DNA from: Flavobacteriales bacterium
GTDB lineage: Bacteria; Bacteroidota; Bacteroidia; Flavobacteriales_F; PHOS-HE28
Direction: 5' to 3'
NCBI GenBank assembly: GCA_019638115.1
Contig: JAHBUK010000003.1
Span: forward strand, 124,001 to 188,000
Length of the DNA: 64,000 bases
In this document: piece after piece, positions 32,643-41,115 of the stretch
Layout of the letters: every line of letters starts with the position of its first letter
How positions within the stretch are numbered: the stretch's first letter is position 1
Made by a program: the position numbers and the translations under genes
The notes under the pieces: model-generated
What the model was told of the DNA's origin: nothing
Database searches by the model: none
What the model saw: only the letters and a program-made list of their open reading frames with translations

Positions 32643-33701
32643 TCAGTCCCGCTTGCGGAACAGCCCGTGGATCTCGTGCCCGATGTTGCGCGCCGGATCG
32701 ATGCGTAGCAGGTGACCGTGCTGGTAGGCGCACAGCATGCGCAGCAGGGGCAAGCTGCCTTTCCGATACCAAGCGGGCAGCACCTCATCCTTGTTGAAGC
32801 GGAAGTCCTGCACCTCGTGCAAGCGCTCTTCAGTGAACTCTGCTGATCGGTGCTTCGCGGAAACCGGTGCCCACTGTTTCCGTGCTTTGCTCCATCCACG
32901 TCCGCGGCGACGCGGTTTCATGTCGTAGGTGTAATACTGCACCGCATCGAAACCGAGCCCTTCCAAGTGCTTGCGCAGGCCGGCACCGTCGAAGTAGTTC
33001 ACGTGGTTGATGAGCAGTTCGCTGCGTTCGCCGCCCAGCCGCCAACGCAGGCGGTGCTTCCACACGTCCTCGTGCCCGTTGGGGGTGATGAAGTGCAGGT
33101 GGCCGCCCGGCCTCAGGTAGCGATGTGCATTGCGCAGCACCGCCCCGATGTCGATCACATGCTCCAGGATGTCGCGCGCCACGATCAGGTCGAAGCGGCC
33201 ATCGAGTTCCGCTTGGTGCGTTTCGGGCATGGAGCGGATGCCCGCGAAACCGTGGTCGCGCTTGTTGGCCACCAGCACCTCGGGCACCACGTCCATCACC
33301 ACCACCTGCAGTTGTGGGAACACGCGTCGCATGCCCTCAGCGAAGTATCCCGAGCCCGGCCCGAACTCCAGCATGTGCTGCGGTGAAATGCCCCGGCTTT
33401 GGAGCCCTGCGGCGAAGTGTACCCCACGCCGGTAGTTGCGCACCAGGTTGCGCTCCTGCTCGTGCCGCGATACGCGCAGGCTTTCCTCCACGTGGTAGGC
33501 CAGGGCGCCCCGCGCGGTGTCCTCCGCGGTGAGCATGGGGTCCAGCTGCATCAGCCCGCAGCCATCACAACGCACGATGCGTGTGGAGCGGATGTCCCAA
33601 TAGTCGGTCTCGGCCAGCAAATGAGCGGGCGTGTTGCCGCAAAGTCGGCAAGGCTCATTACGCACCAACGGTCGGTCATCCAGTGCATCGTGTTGTGCCA
33701 T
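32643..33701 (-). CDS. Class I SAM-dependent methyltransferase with N-terminal zinc-knuckle-like motif
   Basis: A 352-residue protein from ATG 33701. Cysteine pairs CRLCGN and CDGCG in the first 50 residues resemble the zinc-binding N-terminus of many sugar or natural-product C-methyltransferases. The SAM-binding motif I is MLEFGPGSGYFAEGM, the acidic motif II is VVVMDVVPE, and DLIVARDILEHVID and LRPGGHLHFITPN complete the Rossmann fold. Earlier in-frame ATGs (33746, 33758) overlap the neighbouring lipoprotein gene; the GACCTTCG box just before 33701 supports the later start. The substrate is unknown and no glycan cluster surrounds it. Confidence 0.8.
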   Translation of the reverse strand: MAQHDALDDRPLVRNEPCRLCGNTPAHLLAETDYWDIRSTRIVRCDGCGLMQLDPMLTAEDTARGALAYHVEESLRVSRHEQERNLVRNYRRGVHFAAGLQSRGISPQHMLEFGPGSGYFAEGMRRVFPQLQVVVMDVVPEVLVANKRDHGFAGIRSMPETHQAELDGRFDLIVARDILEHVIDIGAVLRNAHRYLRPGGHLHFITPNGHEDVWKHRLRWRLGGERSELLINHVNYFDGAGLRKHLEGLGFDAVQYYTYDMKPRRRGRGWSKARKQWAPVSAKHRSAEFTEERLHEVQDFRFNKDEVLPAWYRKGSLPLLRMLCAYQHGHLLRIDPARNIGHEIHGLFRKRD

Positions 33702-33706
33702 GGGTG

Positions 33707-33714
33707 CGAAGGTC
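33707..33714 (-). promoter_or_regulatory. GACCTTCG -7-like box of the methyltransferase gene
   Basis: One base different from TACCTTCG and five bases from the chosen ATG, as for other genes of the window. Confidence 0.35.
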
Positions 33715-33726
33715 GTTGAACAAGCG

Positions 33727-34290
33727 TTATGGCGGTAATGGTCCATTCCAGGGAGCACAGGGTACGGTGCTCCATGGGCACTTGCCGGAGATGTGGTGCT
33801 CTACCATGGTGGTGTCCCCGGCGGTGATGGTGAACAGCGCGAAGGGGCCACGCATCCATTTGTCCAGGCAGTCCTTGTCTGCCGCACCGCGATGCTGGGT
33901 CTCCTCGGCGTGGTCCTTCAGCAGTTGGTGGTACCGCCGATCGGTGGCGCGGTCATGGTCGATCAGGATATACGTGCCTGGTGGTAGCCGCAGGCGGCCC
34001 TGGCCATGGTCGTCCGTGCGTAGACTGTCCAGGATCGCAAGCTTCAGGTCGTTCTCTGCACCGCCACGTCCGTCCTGGTTGCCTGCCGTTCGGATGTAGA
34101 GCGTGGTGCTCCATGGCTGCGCCGTGGGGAGGTTCTCGTGCCTCGGAGCCACGCCCTTACAATAGGCTTCGGTACGGGTGGTGTGGAGGTGCAGCACACC
34201 CGTCTCATCCAAGATGCGTTCGGTGGGCTTTTGTGTGACGCACCCGGCCAGCAGTGTCACCAGCAGTAGCCCACCCCTTATCTGCGACAT
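33727..34290 (-). CDS. Hypothetical lipoprotein
   Basis: A 187-residue protein from ATG 34290 (ATG 34308 adds six residues). Lipoprotein signal MSQIRGGLLLVTLLAGC. The middle has beta-strand-like segments (STTLYIRTAGNQDGRGG, GRLRLPPGTYILIDHDR, FALFTITAGDTTMVEHHISG) suggesting a small beta-sandwich, and five cysteines. It lies six bases or so downstream of the RidA-family gene in the same direction. No family recognised; function unknown. Confidence 0.62.
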   Translation of the reverse strand: MSQIRGGLLLVTLLAGCVTQKPTERILDETGVLHLHTTRTEAYCKGVAPRHENLPTAQPWSTTLYIRTAGNQDGRGGAENDLKLAILDSLRTDDHGQGRLRLPPGTYILIDHDRATDRRYHQLLKDHAEETQHRGAADKDCLDKWMRGPFALFTITAGDTTMVEHHISGKCPWSTVPCAPWNGPLPP

Positions 34291-34314
34291 CCGCGCCATC
34301 TGTGGCAAGGATCC

Positions 34315-34725
34315 TCACACCGTGGCCACCACCTTCAGCTCGATCGCGATCGGCGTGGGCAGGCAGTTGATCTCCAGCGTGGTGCGGCAGGGCGGGTCGT
34401 GCTCGAAGTACTCCTTCCACAGCCGGTTGTAGGTGGGGAAATCGTCCTTCATGTTGGTGAGGTACACTGTTACGTCCACGATCTTCTCCCAACTGCTGCC
34501 GCTGTCCTCCAGGATCCACTTCACGTTCTGGAACACGCTGCGCACCTGCGTCTCGATGTCGTAGGAGGCGATGCTGCCGTCGGCGTTCAGCTCAACGCCG
34601 GGGATCTTCTTGGTGCCACGCTCGCGCGGTCCCACGCCGCTGAGGAAGAGCAATTCGCCAACGCGGCGGGCATGGGGGTAGTGGCCTACGGGCTCGGGAG
34701 CCTTGTTGCTGGAGATGCTGCTCAT
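34315..34725 (-). CDS. RidA/YjgF-family protein, aminomuconate-deaminase-like
   Basis: A 136-residue protein of the RidA/YER057c/UK114 family, small trimeric enzymes that hydrolyse enamines and imines. The carboxylate-binding arginine is visible in PPCRTTLEI, and the strand-turn FLSGVGPRERGTKKIPGVE is typical of the 2-aminomuconate deaminase branch. That branch acts in tryptophan/kynurenine-type degradation, and an ALDH8-like dehydrogenase occurs at 54168, but the two genes are far apart, so the pathway is only a suggestion. The box CACCTTTG lies six bases before the ATG. Confidence 0.82.
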   Translation of the reverse strand: MSSISSNKAPEPVGHYPHARRVGELLFLSGVGPRERGTKKIPGVELNADGSIASYDIETQVRSVFQNVKWILEDSGSSWEKIVDVTVYLTNMKDDFPTYNRLWKEYFEHDPPCRTTLEINCLPTPIAIELKVVATV

Positions 34726-34764
34726 GCTGCAAAGGTGCTACAACGGTTGGTAGGTATGCCATAC

Positions 34765-34960
34765 GCGAAGAAGCCCCGTCCCCGGGGCTTCTTCTGCTCT
34801 TCGTCCGTGTGCCGGAAGCGACGATCACCGGCCCCGCATGCCTGCCTGCCGAACGGGTAGGCTTTGCGGAGGCAACGCCCTCCCGGGCATCGACAGGGTG
34901 AGGGTCGCGAAGGCCCCTTGCTCAAGGGTCTCCTTCCATCGTGGTGCACGAACGGCTGGT
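34765..34960 (-). ncRNA. Candidate structured RNA (unidentified)
   Basis: In a 454-base gap with no gene, the reverse strand carries several nested stems. An outer pair joins 34945-34954 with 34805-34812, and an inner pair joins 34933-34937 with 34814-34818. Separate hairpins lie at 34909-34936 (GAAGG...CCTTC with CCCTT/AAGGG), 34868-34883 (GGAGG...CCTCC) and 34844-34862. It ends at the strong GC hairpin 34767-34794. The inner pair and the first hairpin share bases, so they are alternatives. I could not match it to 6S, SRP, tmRNA or RNase P RNA. This rests on pairing by eye only. Confidence 0.35.
34767..34794. terminator. Strong GC-rich hairpin, terminator-like
   Basis: GAAGAAGCCCCG pairs with CGGGGCTTCTTC around a short loop. 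On the plus strand it is followed by pyrimidine-rich sequence (TGCTCTTCGTC), so it could stop transcription in either direction. It does not follow any annotated gene, hence the RNA-gene suggestion. Confidence 0.55.
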
Positions 34961-35179
34961 TCCATAACGTCCACGAAATTCGTTGGCATGCATGAACAAG
35001 ACGTTCAGGCAGCGTGAAGTGTTGGCAATGATCGAGCGCAACTTTTCCACCGCTCATCAACAACCAATGGCTGCGATCTTTGTTCCTTGGCAAAAGCGGC
35101 ATTGCAAGTTGTCAGTGTACCATACCCTCGACCTTGCAACCTTCAACCGCCAACTCGCTCAACCCCCAACCCTTCCAAA

Positions 35180-36166
35180 ATGCGCTACCGTCGCCTCGGC
35201 TCTTCCGGCCTCCAAGTCTCCGAACTCTCTCTGGGCAGCTGGCTCACCTTCGGCAAACAGATCACCGATGCCACGGCGGAGAAGCTGATGAAGACCGCCT
35301 ACGACAACGGCATCAACTTCTTCGACAATGCTGAGATCTACGCACGCGGCGAGAGCGAGCGCGTGATGGGCAAGATCCTGAAGAAGCAGAAATGGGCGCG
35401 CGATACCTGGGTCGTGAGCAGCAAGGCCTACTTCGGTGCGGGTGGCAAACTGCCAACCCAGGTGGGCTTGCACCGCAAGCACGTGGTGGAGGCATGCAAT
35501 GCCGCACTTCAACGATTGCAGGTGGAGTATCTCGATCTCTACTTCTGCCACCGGCCGGACAAGAACACGCCGATCGAGGAGACGGTGTGGACCATGCACC
35601 AGTTGATCATGAGCGGCAAGGTCCTCTACTGGGGCACCAGCGAGTGGAGCGCGCAGGAGATCATGGAGGCGCACATGGTGGCGAAGCAACACCACCTGAT
35701 CGGCCCGGTGATGGAACAGCCGCAGTACAACATGTTCCACCGCAACAAGGTGGAGGTGGAGTTCGGGCAGATCTACAAGACCGTGGGCCTCGGCACCACC
35801 ATCTGGAGCCCCTTGGCGAGTGGCATCCTTACCGGCAAGCACCGCGACATCAAGGCGGCCAAGGGCACGCGCCTCACCATGGAAGGGCTCGATTGGCTGC
35901 GCGAACGCGAGCTTACGCCGGAGCGCCTGAAGACCGTGGAGAAGCTGAACAAGATCGCCGATGGCCTGGGCCTCTCGCTGCCCGTGCTGGCGCTCGCCTG
36001 GTGCCTGAAGAACCCGCACGTGAGCACCGTGATCCTTGGCGCAAGCAAGGAGGCGCAACTGAAAGAGAATCTCAAGGCGAGCGATGCGCAGGACCTGTTG
36101 ACACCCGCCGTGCTGGAGAAGATCGAGAAGGTGCTGGGCAATGCGCCGGTGAAGCCCCAGTGGTGA
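35180..36166 (+). CDS. Aldo/keto reductase, voltage-gated potassium channel beta-subunit-like
   Basis: A 328-residue cytoplasmic NADPH-dependent oxidoreductase. It starts MRYRRLGSSGLQVSELSLGS as in the AKR6/KCNAB-like branch. The catalytic tetrad is visible: Asp49 and Tyr54 in FFDNAEIYARG, Lys82 in VVSSKAYFG and His124 in DLYFCHRPD. The cofactor region STVILGASKEAQLKENL is near the end. Length is normal. The substrate is unknown, probably an aldehyde or ketone. Start at ATG 35180, because the open sequence before it has no family match. It is a single gene with a weak GCTCAC/GTGAGC hairpin (36170-36188) after the stop. Confidence 0.9.
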   Translation: MRYRRLGSSGLQVSELSLGSWLTFGKQITDATAEKLMKTAYDNGINFFDNAEIYARGESERVMGKILKKQKWARDTWVVSSKAYFGAGGKLPTQVGLHRKHVVEACNAALQRLQVEYLDLYFCHRPDKNTPIEETVWTMHQLIMSGKVLYWGTSEWSAQEIMEAHMVAKQHHLIGPVMEQPQYNMFHRNKVEVEFGQIYKTVGLGTTIWSPLASGILTGKHRDIKAAKGTRLTMEGLDWLRERELTPERLKTVEKLNKIADGLGLSLPVLALAWCLKNPHVSTVILGASKEAQLKENLKASDAQDLLTPAVLEKIEKVLGNAPVKPQW

Positions 36167-36437
36167 CAGGCTCACCTAATGTGTGAGCGCTCTTAGGCGG
36201 GGCGCACGATACCCTTTCGGTGCCGGAGAGAGATTTTTTGTGTGCTCGGTGGCACATGTAAATCCGCGGCCTGTTCCCCGTGCCCGCTGCGGATGGATCG
36301 TTGGACCGCTATGAACCGAACAGGGCCGGTATGGTGTAGGTGCCTGCATTCACCCATCCGCTTGCGTTGTTCACCCGGTCCCGGTGTGTTTCCATGTGAT
36401 GGCGTTGTTAGCTTGTCCGGCACAAGCCCTTTACCAC

Positions 36438-38618
36438 ATGATCGCCCGCTTCCTACTGACCATAGTTGTCATGTTCCTTTCCATGGCTTCGCGCCCGCAA
36501 ACGTTGCAGTGGGCCTACACGCAAGGAGGATCAAGCACCGATAATGGGTTCGGCATCGCCACCGATGGCACTGGTGCGGCGATATCGGTGGGCGTGTTCC
36601 GTAATACCATCGATCTGGATCCGGGGCCGGGAGTGCTTTCGTTCACTTCGCAAGGGGGCACGGATTGGTTCATCCAAAAGGTGGATGCCAGCGGTGTCTT
36701 GCTGTGGGCGCGTACCATTGGTGGCGTGAACAACGAAGAGCTCCATGGTGTGGCTACCGATTCCCAGAACAACATCATCCTCGCCGGTTGGGTGCGTGGT
36801 ACCGTGGACCTGGACCCCGGCCCGGGCCAGCAGATCGTTTTCACCGACACGGGTTCGGACGACCTGGTGCTGATGAAGCTGACGCCCACCGGGGACCTGA
36901 TGTGGGCACATCACTTCGGTGGCCTCTTCAACGATGATGCCCGCAGGGTCGCCGTTGATCAGGACGACAACATCCTGCTTACCGGCCGCCTGGCGGGACC
37001 CGTGGATATGGATCCCGGGCCGGGAGTTACGCTCGTAGGTACTCCTGGCGCTTGGGATGCCTACGTGGCCAAGTACGACCCCGCAGGTGGCCTGCTGTGG
37101 GCCGTCGGCTTCAACGGTGTGCAGGATGGCAGAGGCCTCGGCTTGGCGGTCGATGCCAATGCCAACGTGTTCGTGGCGGGTGAGTTCAATGGGGCCATCG
37201 ATCTCGATCCCGGACCGAGTTCGTTCATCCTTACTTCCGACTCGCTCTCCGGTGGCTATCTGGCCAAGCTGGATGCCAGCGGCAACTTCCTTTGGGGCGT
37301 AGGCGTTCTGGGCATGCACTTCGAGCGCTGCACCGCCGTTGCCGTTGGTCCCGATGGTGCACCGGTCATTACCGGACGCATCGGCAGTACTGTTGATTTC
37401 GATCCAGGGCCTGGTGTGTTCCCGATCGCTGGTATCCAGATCGGTGATGCGTATGTGGCCAAGTACTCCTCTTCCGGTGCCTTGCTCTGGGCGTTCCCGC
37501 TGCGCAGCGGGTTCAATTCGGGCTTCGCCATGGCGGTGGATGCGTTCAACAACGTGTATGTCGGTGGCGCGTTCGGTACCGATGCGCAGAACGTGCCGCT
37601 CGACCTCGACCCGGGCCCCGGAACGAATCTGTTGTTCAACAATGGCCAGGTCGACGCCTTCCTCGCAAGCTATGGCCCTACCGGCTCCATGCGCTGGGGA
37701 TTCGGATTCGGAAGCCCCTCCAACGATTATGTATTGGGCATCGCCATCGGACTGGGAGCCAGGGTACACATCACCGGGCAGTTCTTCGGCACCGTGGATC
37801 TTGCACCCGGGCCACCGGTCTCGAACCTCGTTTCCAATGGTCTGTGGGATGCTTATACGGCCACCTACGAGCAAGCGGCTTGCGGTGCAGTGTTGGTGGC
37901 GGCCAAGGCGTTCCTGCAAGGCGCCCTGCACGCCGATCCGGACCTGATGGACGATGCCCTGCGTACTGCAGCGTACGTGCCCCTTACTGAACCGTACAGC
38001 GCACTGGGCTACTCCCTGCAAGGGGGCGCCGCCACGGCACCTGCGGTACTCACCCAGACGGGCCCGAACGCCGTGGTCGATTGGGTGCTTGTTGAGTTGC
38101 GCGATCCCGGGGCTCCGGACAATGTGGTCGAACGGCGGGCCGCACTCCTCCAACGCGATGGCGATATCGTGGATGTGGATGGCCTGTCTCCCGTGCCTTT
38201 CTGTCTTTCCGCCAAGAGCGCGCACATTGCCGTGCGCCATCGCAATCACCTGGGTGTAATGACGGCCCTGCCCCAATCGCTCAGTGGCACTCCTGTGGCC
38301 GTGGACCTTACCGACCCGGCCACATCCACTTTCGGGATCGACGCCCGCATCCAGGTCGGCCCTCGCATGGCACTCTGGTCCGGCAATGTGATGCCCGATG
38401 GTGCACTGAAGTACGTGGGTTCCGACAACGATCGCGATCCCATTCTCCAGGCCATCGGAGGTGTGGTGCCCACCGCCACCATCACCGGTTACCACACGGC
38501 GGATGTGAATCTGGATGGTGTGGTGAAGTACGTTGGTGCCGGCAATGATCGTGATCTGCTGTTGCTGAACATAGGGGGTGTGGTGCCCACCAATACACGT
38601 ACGGAGCAGCTACCTTGA
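36438..38618 (+). CDS. Secreted propeller protein with DPGPG (SBBP-type) repeats and dockerin-like C-terminus
   Basis: A 726-residue exported protein from ATG 36438 (signal region FLLTIVVMFLSMASRPQ). The body (about 20-470) carries repeated blades of roughly 50-60 residues, each with a D-[LMF]-D-P-G-P-G turn and a GxLLWAxxxGG-type strand, as in SBBP beta-propellers. A link region with the cysteine in EQAACGAVLV follows. The end contains two copies of a calcium-loop-like unit, NVMPDGALKYVGSDNDRD and DVNLDGVVKYVGAGNDRD, followed by NTRTEQLP, in place of a classical T9SS type A tail. Similar C-termini are known in Bacteroidota cargo. Function probably adhesion or surface display (inference). Confidence 0.78.
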   Translation: MIARFLLTIVVMFLSMASRPQTLQWAYTQGGSSTDNGFGIATDGTGAAISVGVFRNTIDLDPGPGVLSFTSQGGTDWFIQKVDASGVLLWARTIGGVNNEELHGVATDSQNNIILAGWVRGTVDLDPGPGQQIVFTDTGSDDLVLMKLTPTGDLMWAHHFGGLFNDDARRVAVDQDDNILLTGRLAGPVDMDPGPGVTLVGTPGAWDAYVAKYDPAGGLLWAVGFNGVQDGRGLGLAVDANANVFVAGEFNGAIDLDPGPSSFILTSDSLSGGYLAKLDASGNFLWGVGVLGMHFERCTAVAVGPDGAPVITGRIGSTVDFDPGPGVFPIAGIQIGDAYVAKYSSSGALLWAFPLRSGFNSGFAMAVDAFNNVYVGGAFGTDAQNVPLDLDPGPGTNLLFNNGQVDAFLASYGPTGSMRWGFGFGSPSNDYVLGIAIGLGARVHITGQFFGTVDLAPGPPVSNLVSNGLWDAYTATYEQAACGAVLVAAKAFLQGALHADPDLMDDALRTAAYVPLTEPYSALGYSLQGGAATAPAVLTQTGPNAVVDWVLVELRDPGAPDNVVERRAALLQRDGDIVDVDGLSPVPFCLSAKSAHIAVRHRNHLGVMTALPQSLSGTPVAVDLTDPATSTFGIDARIQVGPRMALWSGNVMPDGALKYVGSDNDRDPILQAIGGVVPTATITGYHTADVNLDGVVKYVGAGNDRDLLLLNIGGVVPTNTRTEQLP
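38611..38618 (+). promoter_or_regulatory. TACCTTGA box overlapping the upstream stop codon
   Basis: Six bases before the ATG at 38625 and similar to other -7 boxes. It could give the kinase gene its own leaderless transcript in addition to read-through. Confidence 0.3.
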
Positions 38619-38624
38619 CACGGC

Positions 38625-40358
38625 ATGCCGGCCACCTTTCCGCCCTTGCTGCTCTTGATCGCCGTGCTGTTCGCAGGCGCGCCAGGGAAGCTCATGGCCC
38701 AGCGAACAAGCAAGGAAGAACTACGCGCTCGCTTCCAACAAATGGTGCATCGTGCGCCGGACAGTGCGTTGGTGGTGGCGGAGCAGCACATGCTGGCCGC
38801 TCGGGCTGAAGCTGACCGCAAGGGCATTGCACGTTCCTACGCCATGTTCGGGCTGGTGTGGCGGCTGAAGGGTCATCCGGACAAGGCGCTTCCTTTCTTC
38901 CACAAAGCACTGGACGGCATGATGGCGATCGGTGATGTGTTCAACACGGCCATGCTGAACGCCAACATCTGCGATGTACATCTCTCCCAAGGACATTGGG
39001 AGTCTGCCGCAAAACACGGGCGTGTTTCCTTGCGAGGCTTTGAGGCCTCCGGGCAAACCATCTGGGCGGGTGCCGTTATGAAGGACCTCGCCGTGGCCTT
39101 GGTGGCTCTGGGTATGGATGATAGCGCACGCGTACTCCTGGCACGTGCCGAGCCCGCGATGGAAATGGCCGCTGTTGCGGATCATGCCGGGCACGTGCGC
39201 GCTTTGCGCGTGGGCCTTGATGCGGAAGCGCTGGACAGCGTGGCGCGCAAGGATGAAGAGCGCTCCATGCAACTGCGCACCAGGCTGGCCATGGCCCGGT
39301 CCATGCACGCTTTGGGCTTGCACGAACGTGCTGCGAAGACCCTCCTGCAAGTGTTGGAGGATGCGGCTGCGGGTGGTTTCGACGAGGATCGCATGATGGC
39401 GCACCTTGATCTCGCTTCGGTCTTCGAGGTAAGCGGAGATCCTCAACAAGCGCTCGATCATCTCAAGCTGCATTTGGCGCTGAAGGACAGCATCGCATCA
39501 CACCGCACCGCCGTGGCCGTGGCCGAACTGCAGGAGCGCTACGAAGGTGCGCGCAAGGACGCCGCCCTGCAGGTACAACATGCAGTGAACGCAAGACAGC
39601 GCATGTGGCTCTCTGGTGCAGCGTCAGGCATGTTGCTCCTGGTGATCGTGGTGGGAATGCTGCTCTTCTGGCGCAGCCGCGAACGGAGCCACCTGACGGC
39701 CATGGCCCAACAGAACAACGAACTCGATGCCGCGTTGGCCGAAAAGGAATTGCTGTTGCAGGAGGTGCACCACCGCGTGAAGAACAACCTGCAGATGGTG
39801 GGCAGCCTCTTGCGCATGCAGGGCCGCAGCATCACCGATCCTTTGGCCCGCCAAGCCGTGCGCGACAGCCAGGACCGGGTGCGCAGCATGGCCCTGATCC
39901 ACCAGGACCTCTACGGCGAAGGCCATACGCAGGGTATCGACATGGGTGGTTATGTGGAGCGCTTGGCGAACGGGCTCCTGCGCAGCCATGGCTTCGATGA
40001 TGGCCGTGTCTCCCTCCATGTGGATGTGCCCCCGCTGCGCCTGGATGTGGATACCGCCGTACCCATCGGGCTCATCCTCAATGAGCTCATCGTGAACGCC
40101 CTCAAACATGCCTTCCCCAACGGACGACAAGGCACGCTGCGTGTTTCCTTGCACCGCCAGGTGGACGGCCTTCACCTTGAAGTGAGCGACGATGGTGTGG
40201 GCCTCACCGTGCAGGCCGTGAATGACGAGGGTGGCGGCGGTTTCGGATTGGGCATGCTGCGCACCTTCGCGGAGAAACTGCAGGCGGAACACGAGACCAT
40301 TGGCGAGGGTGGTACCACCGTTCGTATGCGCATCAAGGCCTATCGCATGGCCGGCTGA
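38625..40358 (+). CDS. Histidine kinase with TPR region and DHHisKA_2 domain
   Basis: A 577-residue sensor kinase. After a signal or anchor segment (PLLLLIAVLFAGAPG), a TPR-like helical sensor region spans about 25-310 (for example AMFGLVWRLKGHPDKALPFF). A membrane helix (SGAASGMLLLVIVVGMLLFW, about 330-350) and a short coiled coil follow. The HisKA_2 dimerisation/phospho-acceptor domain has LLLQEVHHRVKNNLQMV (His about 381), and the ATP-binding domain has LILNELIVNALKHAFP and DDGVGL. The response regulator gene starts two bases after its stop. A second kinase of the same design lies at 42134. The signal sensed is unknown. Confidence 0.9.
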   Translation: MPATFPPLLLLIAVLFAGAPGKLMAQRTSKEELRARFQQMVHRAPDSALVVAEQHMLAARAEADRKGIARSYAMFGLVWRLKGHPDKALPFFHKALDGMMAIGDVFNTAMLNANICDVHLSQGHWESAAKHGRVSLRGFEASGQTIWAGAVMKDLAVALVALGMDDSARVLLARAEPAMEMAAVADHAGHVRALRVGLDAEALDSVARKDEERSMQLRTRLAMARSMHALGLHERAAKTLLQVLEDAAAGGFDEDRMMAHLDLASVFEVSGDPQQALDHLKLHLALKDSIASHRTAVAVAELQERYEGARKDAALQVQHAVNARQRMWLSGAASGMLLLVIVVGMLLFWRSRERSHLTAMAQQNNELDAALAEKELLLQEVHHRVKNNLQMVGSLLRMQGRSITDPLARQAVRDSQDRVRSMALIHQDLYGEGHTQGIDMGGYVERLANGLLRSHGFDDGRVSLHVDVPPLRLDVDTAVPIGLILNELIVNALKHAFPNGRQGTLRVSLHRQVDGLHLEVSDDGVGLTVQAVNDEGGGGFGLGMLRTFAEKLQAEHETIGEGGTTVRMRIKAYRMAG

Positions 40359-40360
40359 AC

Positions 40361-41077
40361 ATGGAGCAGGCACGCATACTCATCGTGGAGGACGAACCCC
40401 TCATCGCCGAGGACCTTCGCGCCATGCTGGAGGAACTGGGCCACCAGGTCTGCGGGGTGGCCGTGGATGCCGATGCCGCCGTGGCCAAGGCGGAACGTGA
40501 GCGGCCGGACCTCGCGTTGCTGGACATTCGGCTGGCAGGGGAGAAGGACGGGGTAGCGGTAGCGGTAGCGTTCACCGACATGCAAGTGCCCTTCCTCTAC
40601 ATCACATCCCACACCGACCCGGCCACCATGGCTCGTGTGGCCGCCACCAAGCCGCAGGGCTTCATCATCAAACCATTCGAGTTCGATGATCTGCGCACAC
40701 AACTCACGGTGGTGTTGGCGCGCATGGGTGCCGAAGAGCGACCCGGCCATGTGGTGCTTCGCGACAAAGGAAGGCTGGTGCGTGTGCCCGTGGCCGATGT
40801 GATATACGCCGAGGCGGACGACAACTACACCACGCTGCACACGGCGGAGCGCAAGTATGTGATGGTGAGCTCCCTGAGCGCCGTGGAAGAACGCATGGGC
40901 GGAAAGCATTTGCTGCGGGTGCATCGCAAATACGCGGTGGACATGCGGCGCGTGACGGGCATGGAAGGACACGACCTGCTCATCGGTGAGCAACGGATCC
41001 CCGTAGGCCGTACACATCTCGCGGCAGTGCAGCGGCACTTCGGCGGCGGCGAATGGTCTAGGGACAAACGACCGTAG
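40361..41077 (+). CDS. LytTR response regulator
   Basis: A 238-residue protein. The receiver domain has ILIVEDEP, phospho-acceptor Asp55 in LALLDIRLAG and the Lys in FIIKPFEFDD. The LytTR DNA-binding domain runs from about residue 127, including VIYAEADDNYTTLHT and LLRVHRKYAVDM. It is the direct partner of the kinase ending two bases upstream. Similar in layout to the regulator at 43923. The last residues (GGGEWSRDKRP) are an unstructured tail. Confidence 0.92.
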   Translation: MEQARILIVEDEPLIAEDLRAMLEELGHQVCGVAVDADAAVAKAERERPDLALLDIRLAGEKDGVAVAVAFTDMQVPFLYITSHTDPATMARVAATKPQGFIIKPFEFDDLRTQLTVVLARMGAEERPGHVVLRDKGRLVRVPVADVIYAEADDNYTTLHTAERKYVMVSSLSAVEERMGGKHLLRVHRKYAVDMRRVTGMEGHDLLIGEQRIPVGRTHLAAVQRHFGGGEWSRDKRP

Positions 41078-41115
41078 AGCCGCTCCTCGTGAACAGGACC
41101 CCAACGGACAGGCAC

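Noticed and set aside
36193..36423. 76-codon reverse frame between the reductase and the propeller gene
   Set aside because: Protein composition is random-looking, there is no promoter box and no family motif.
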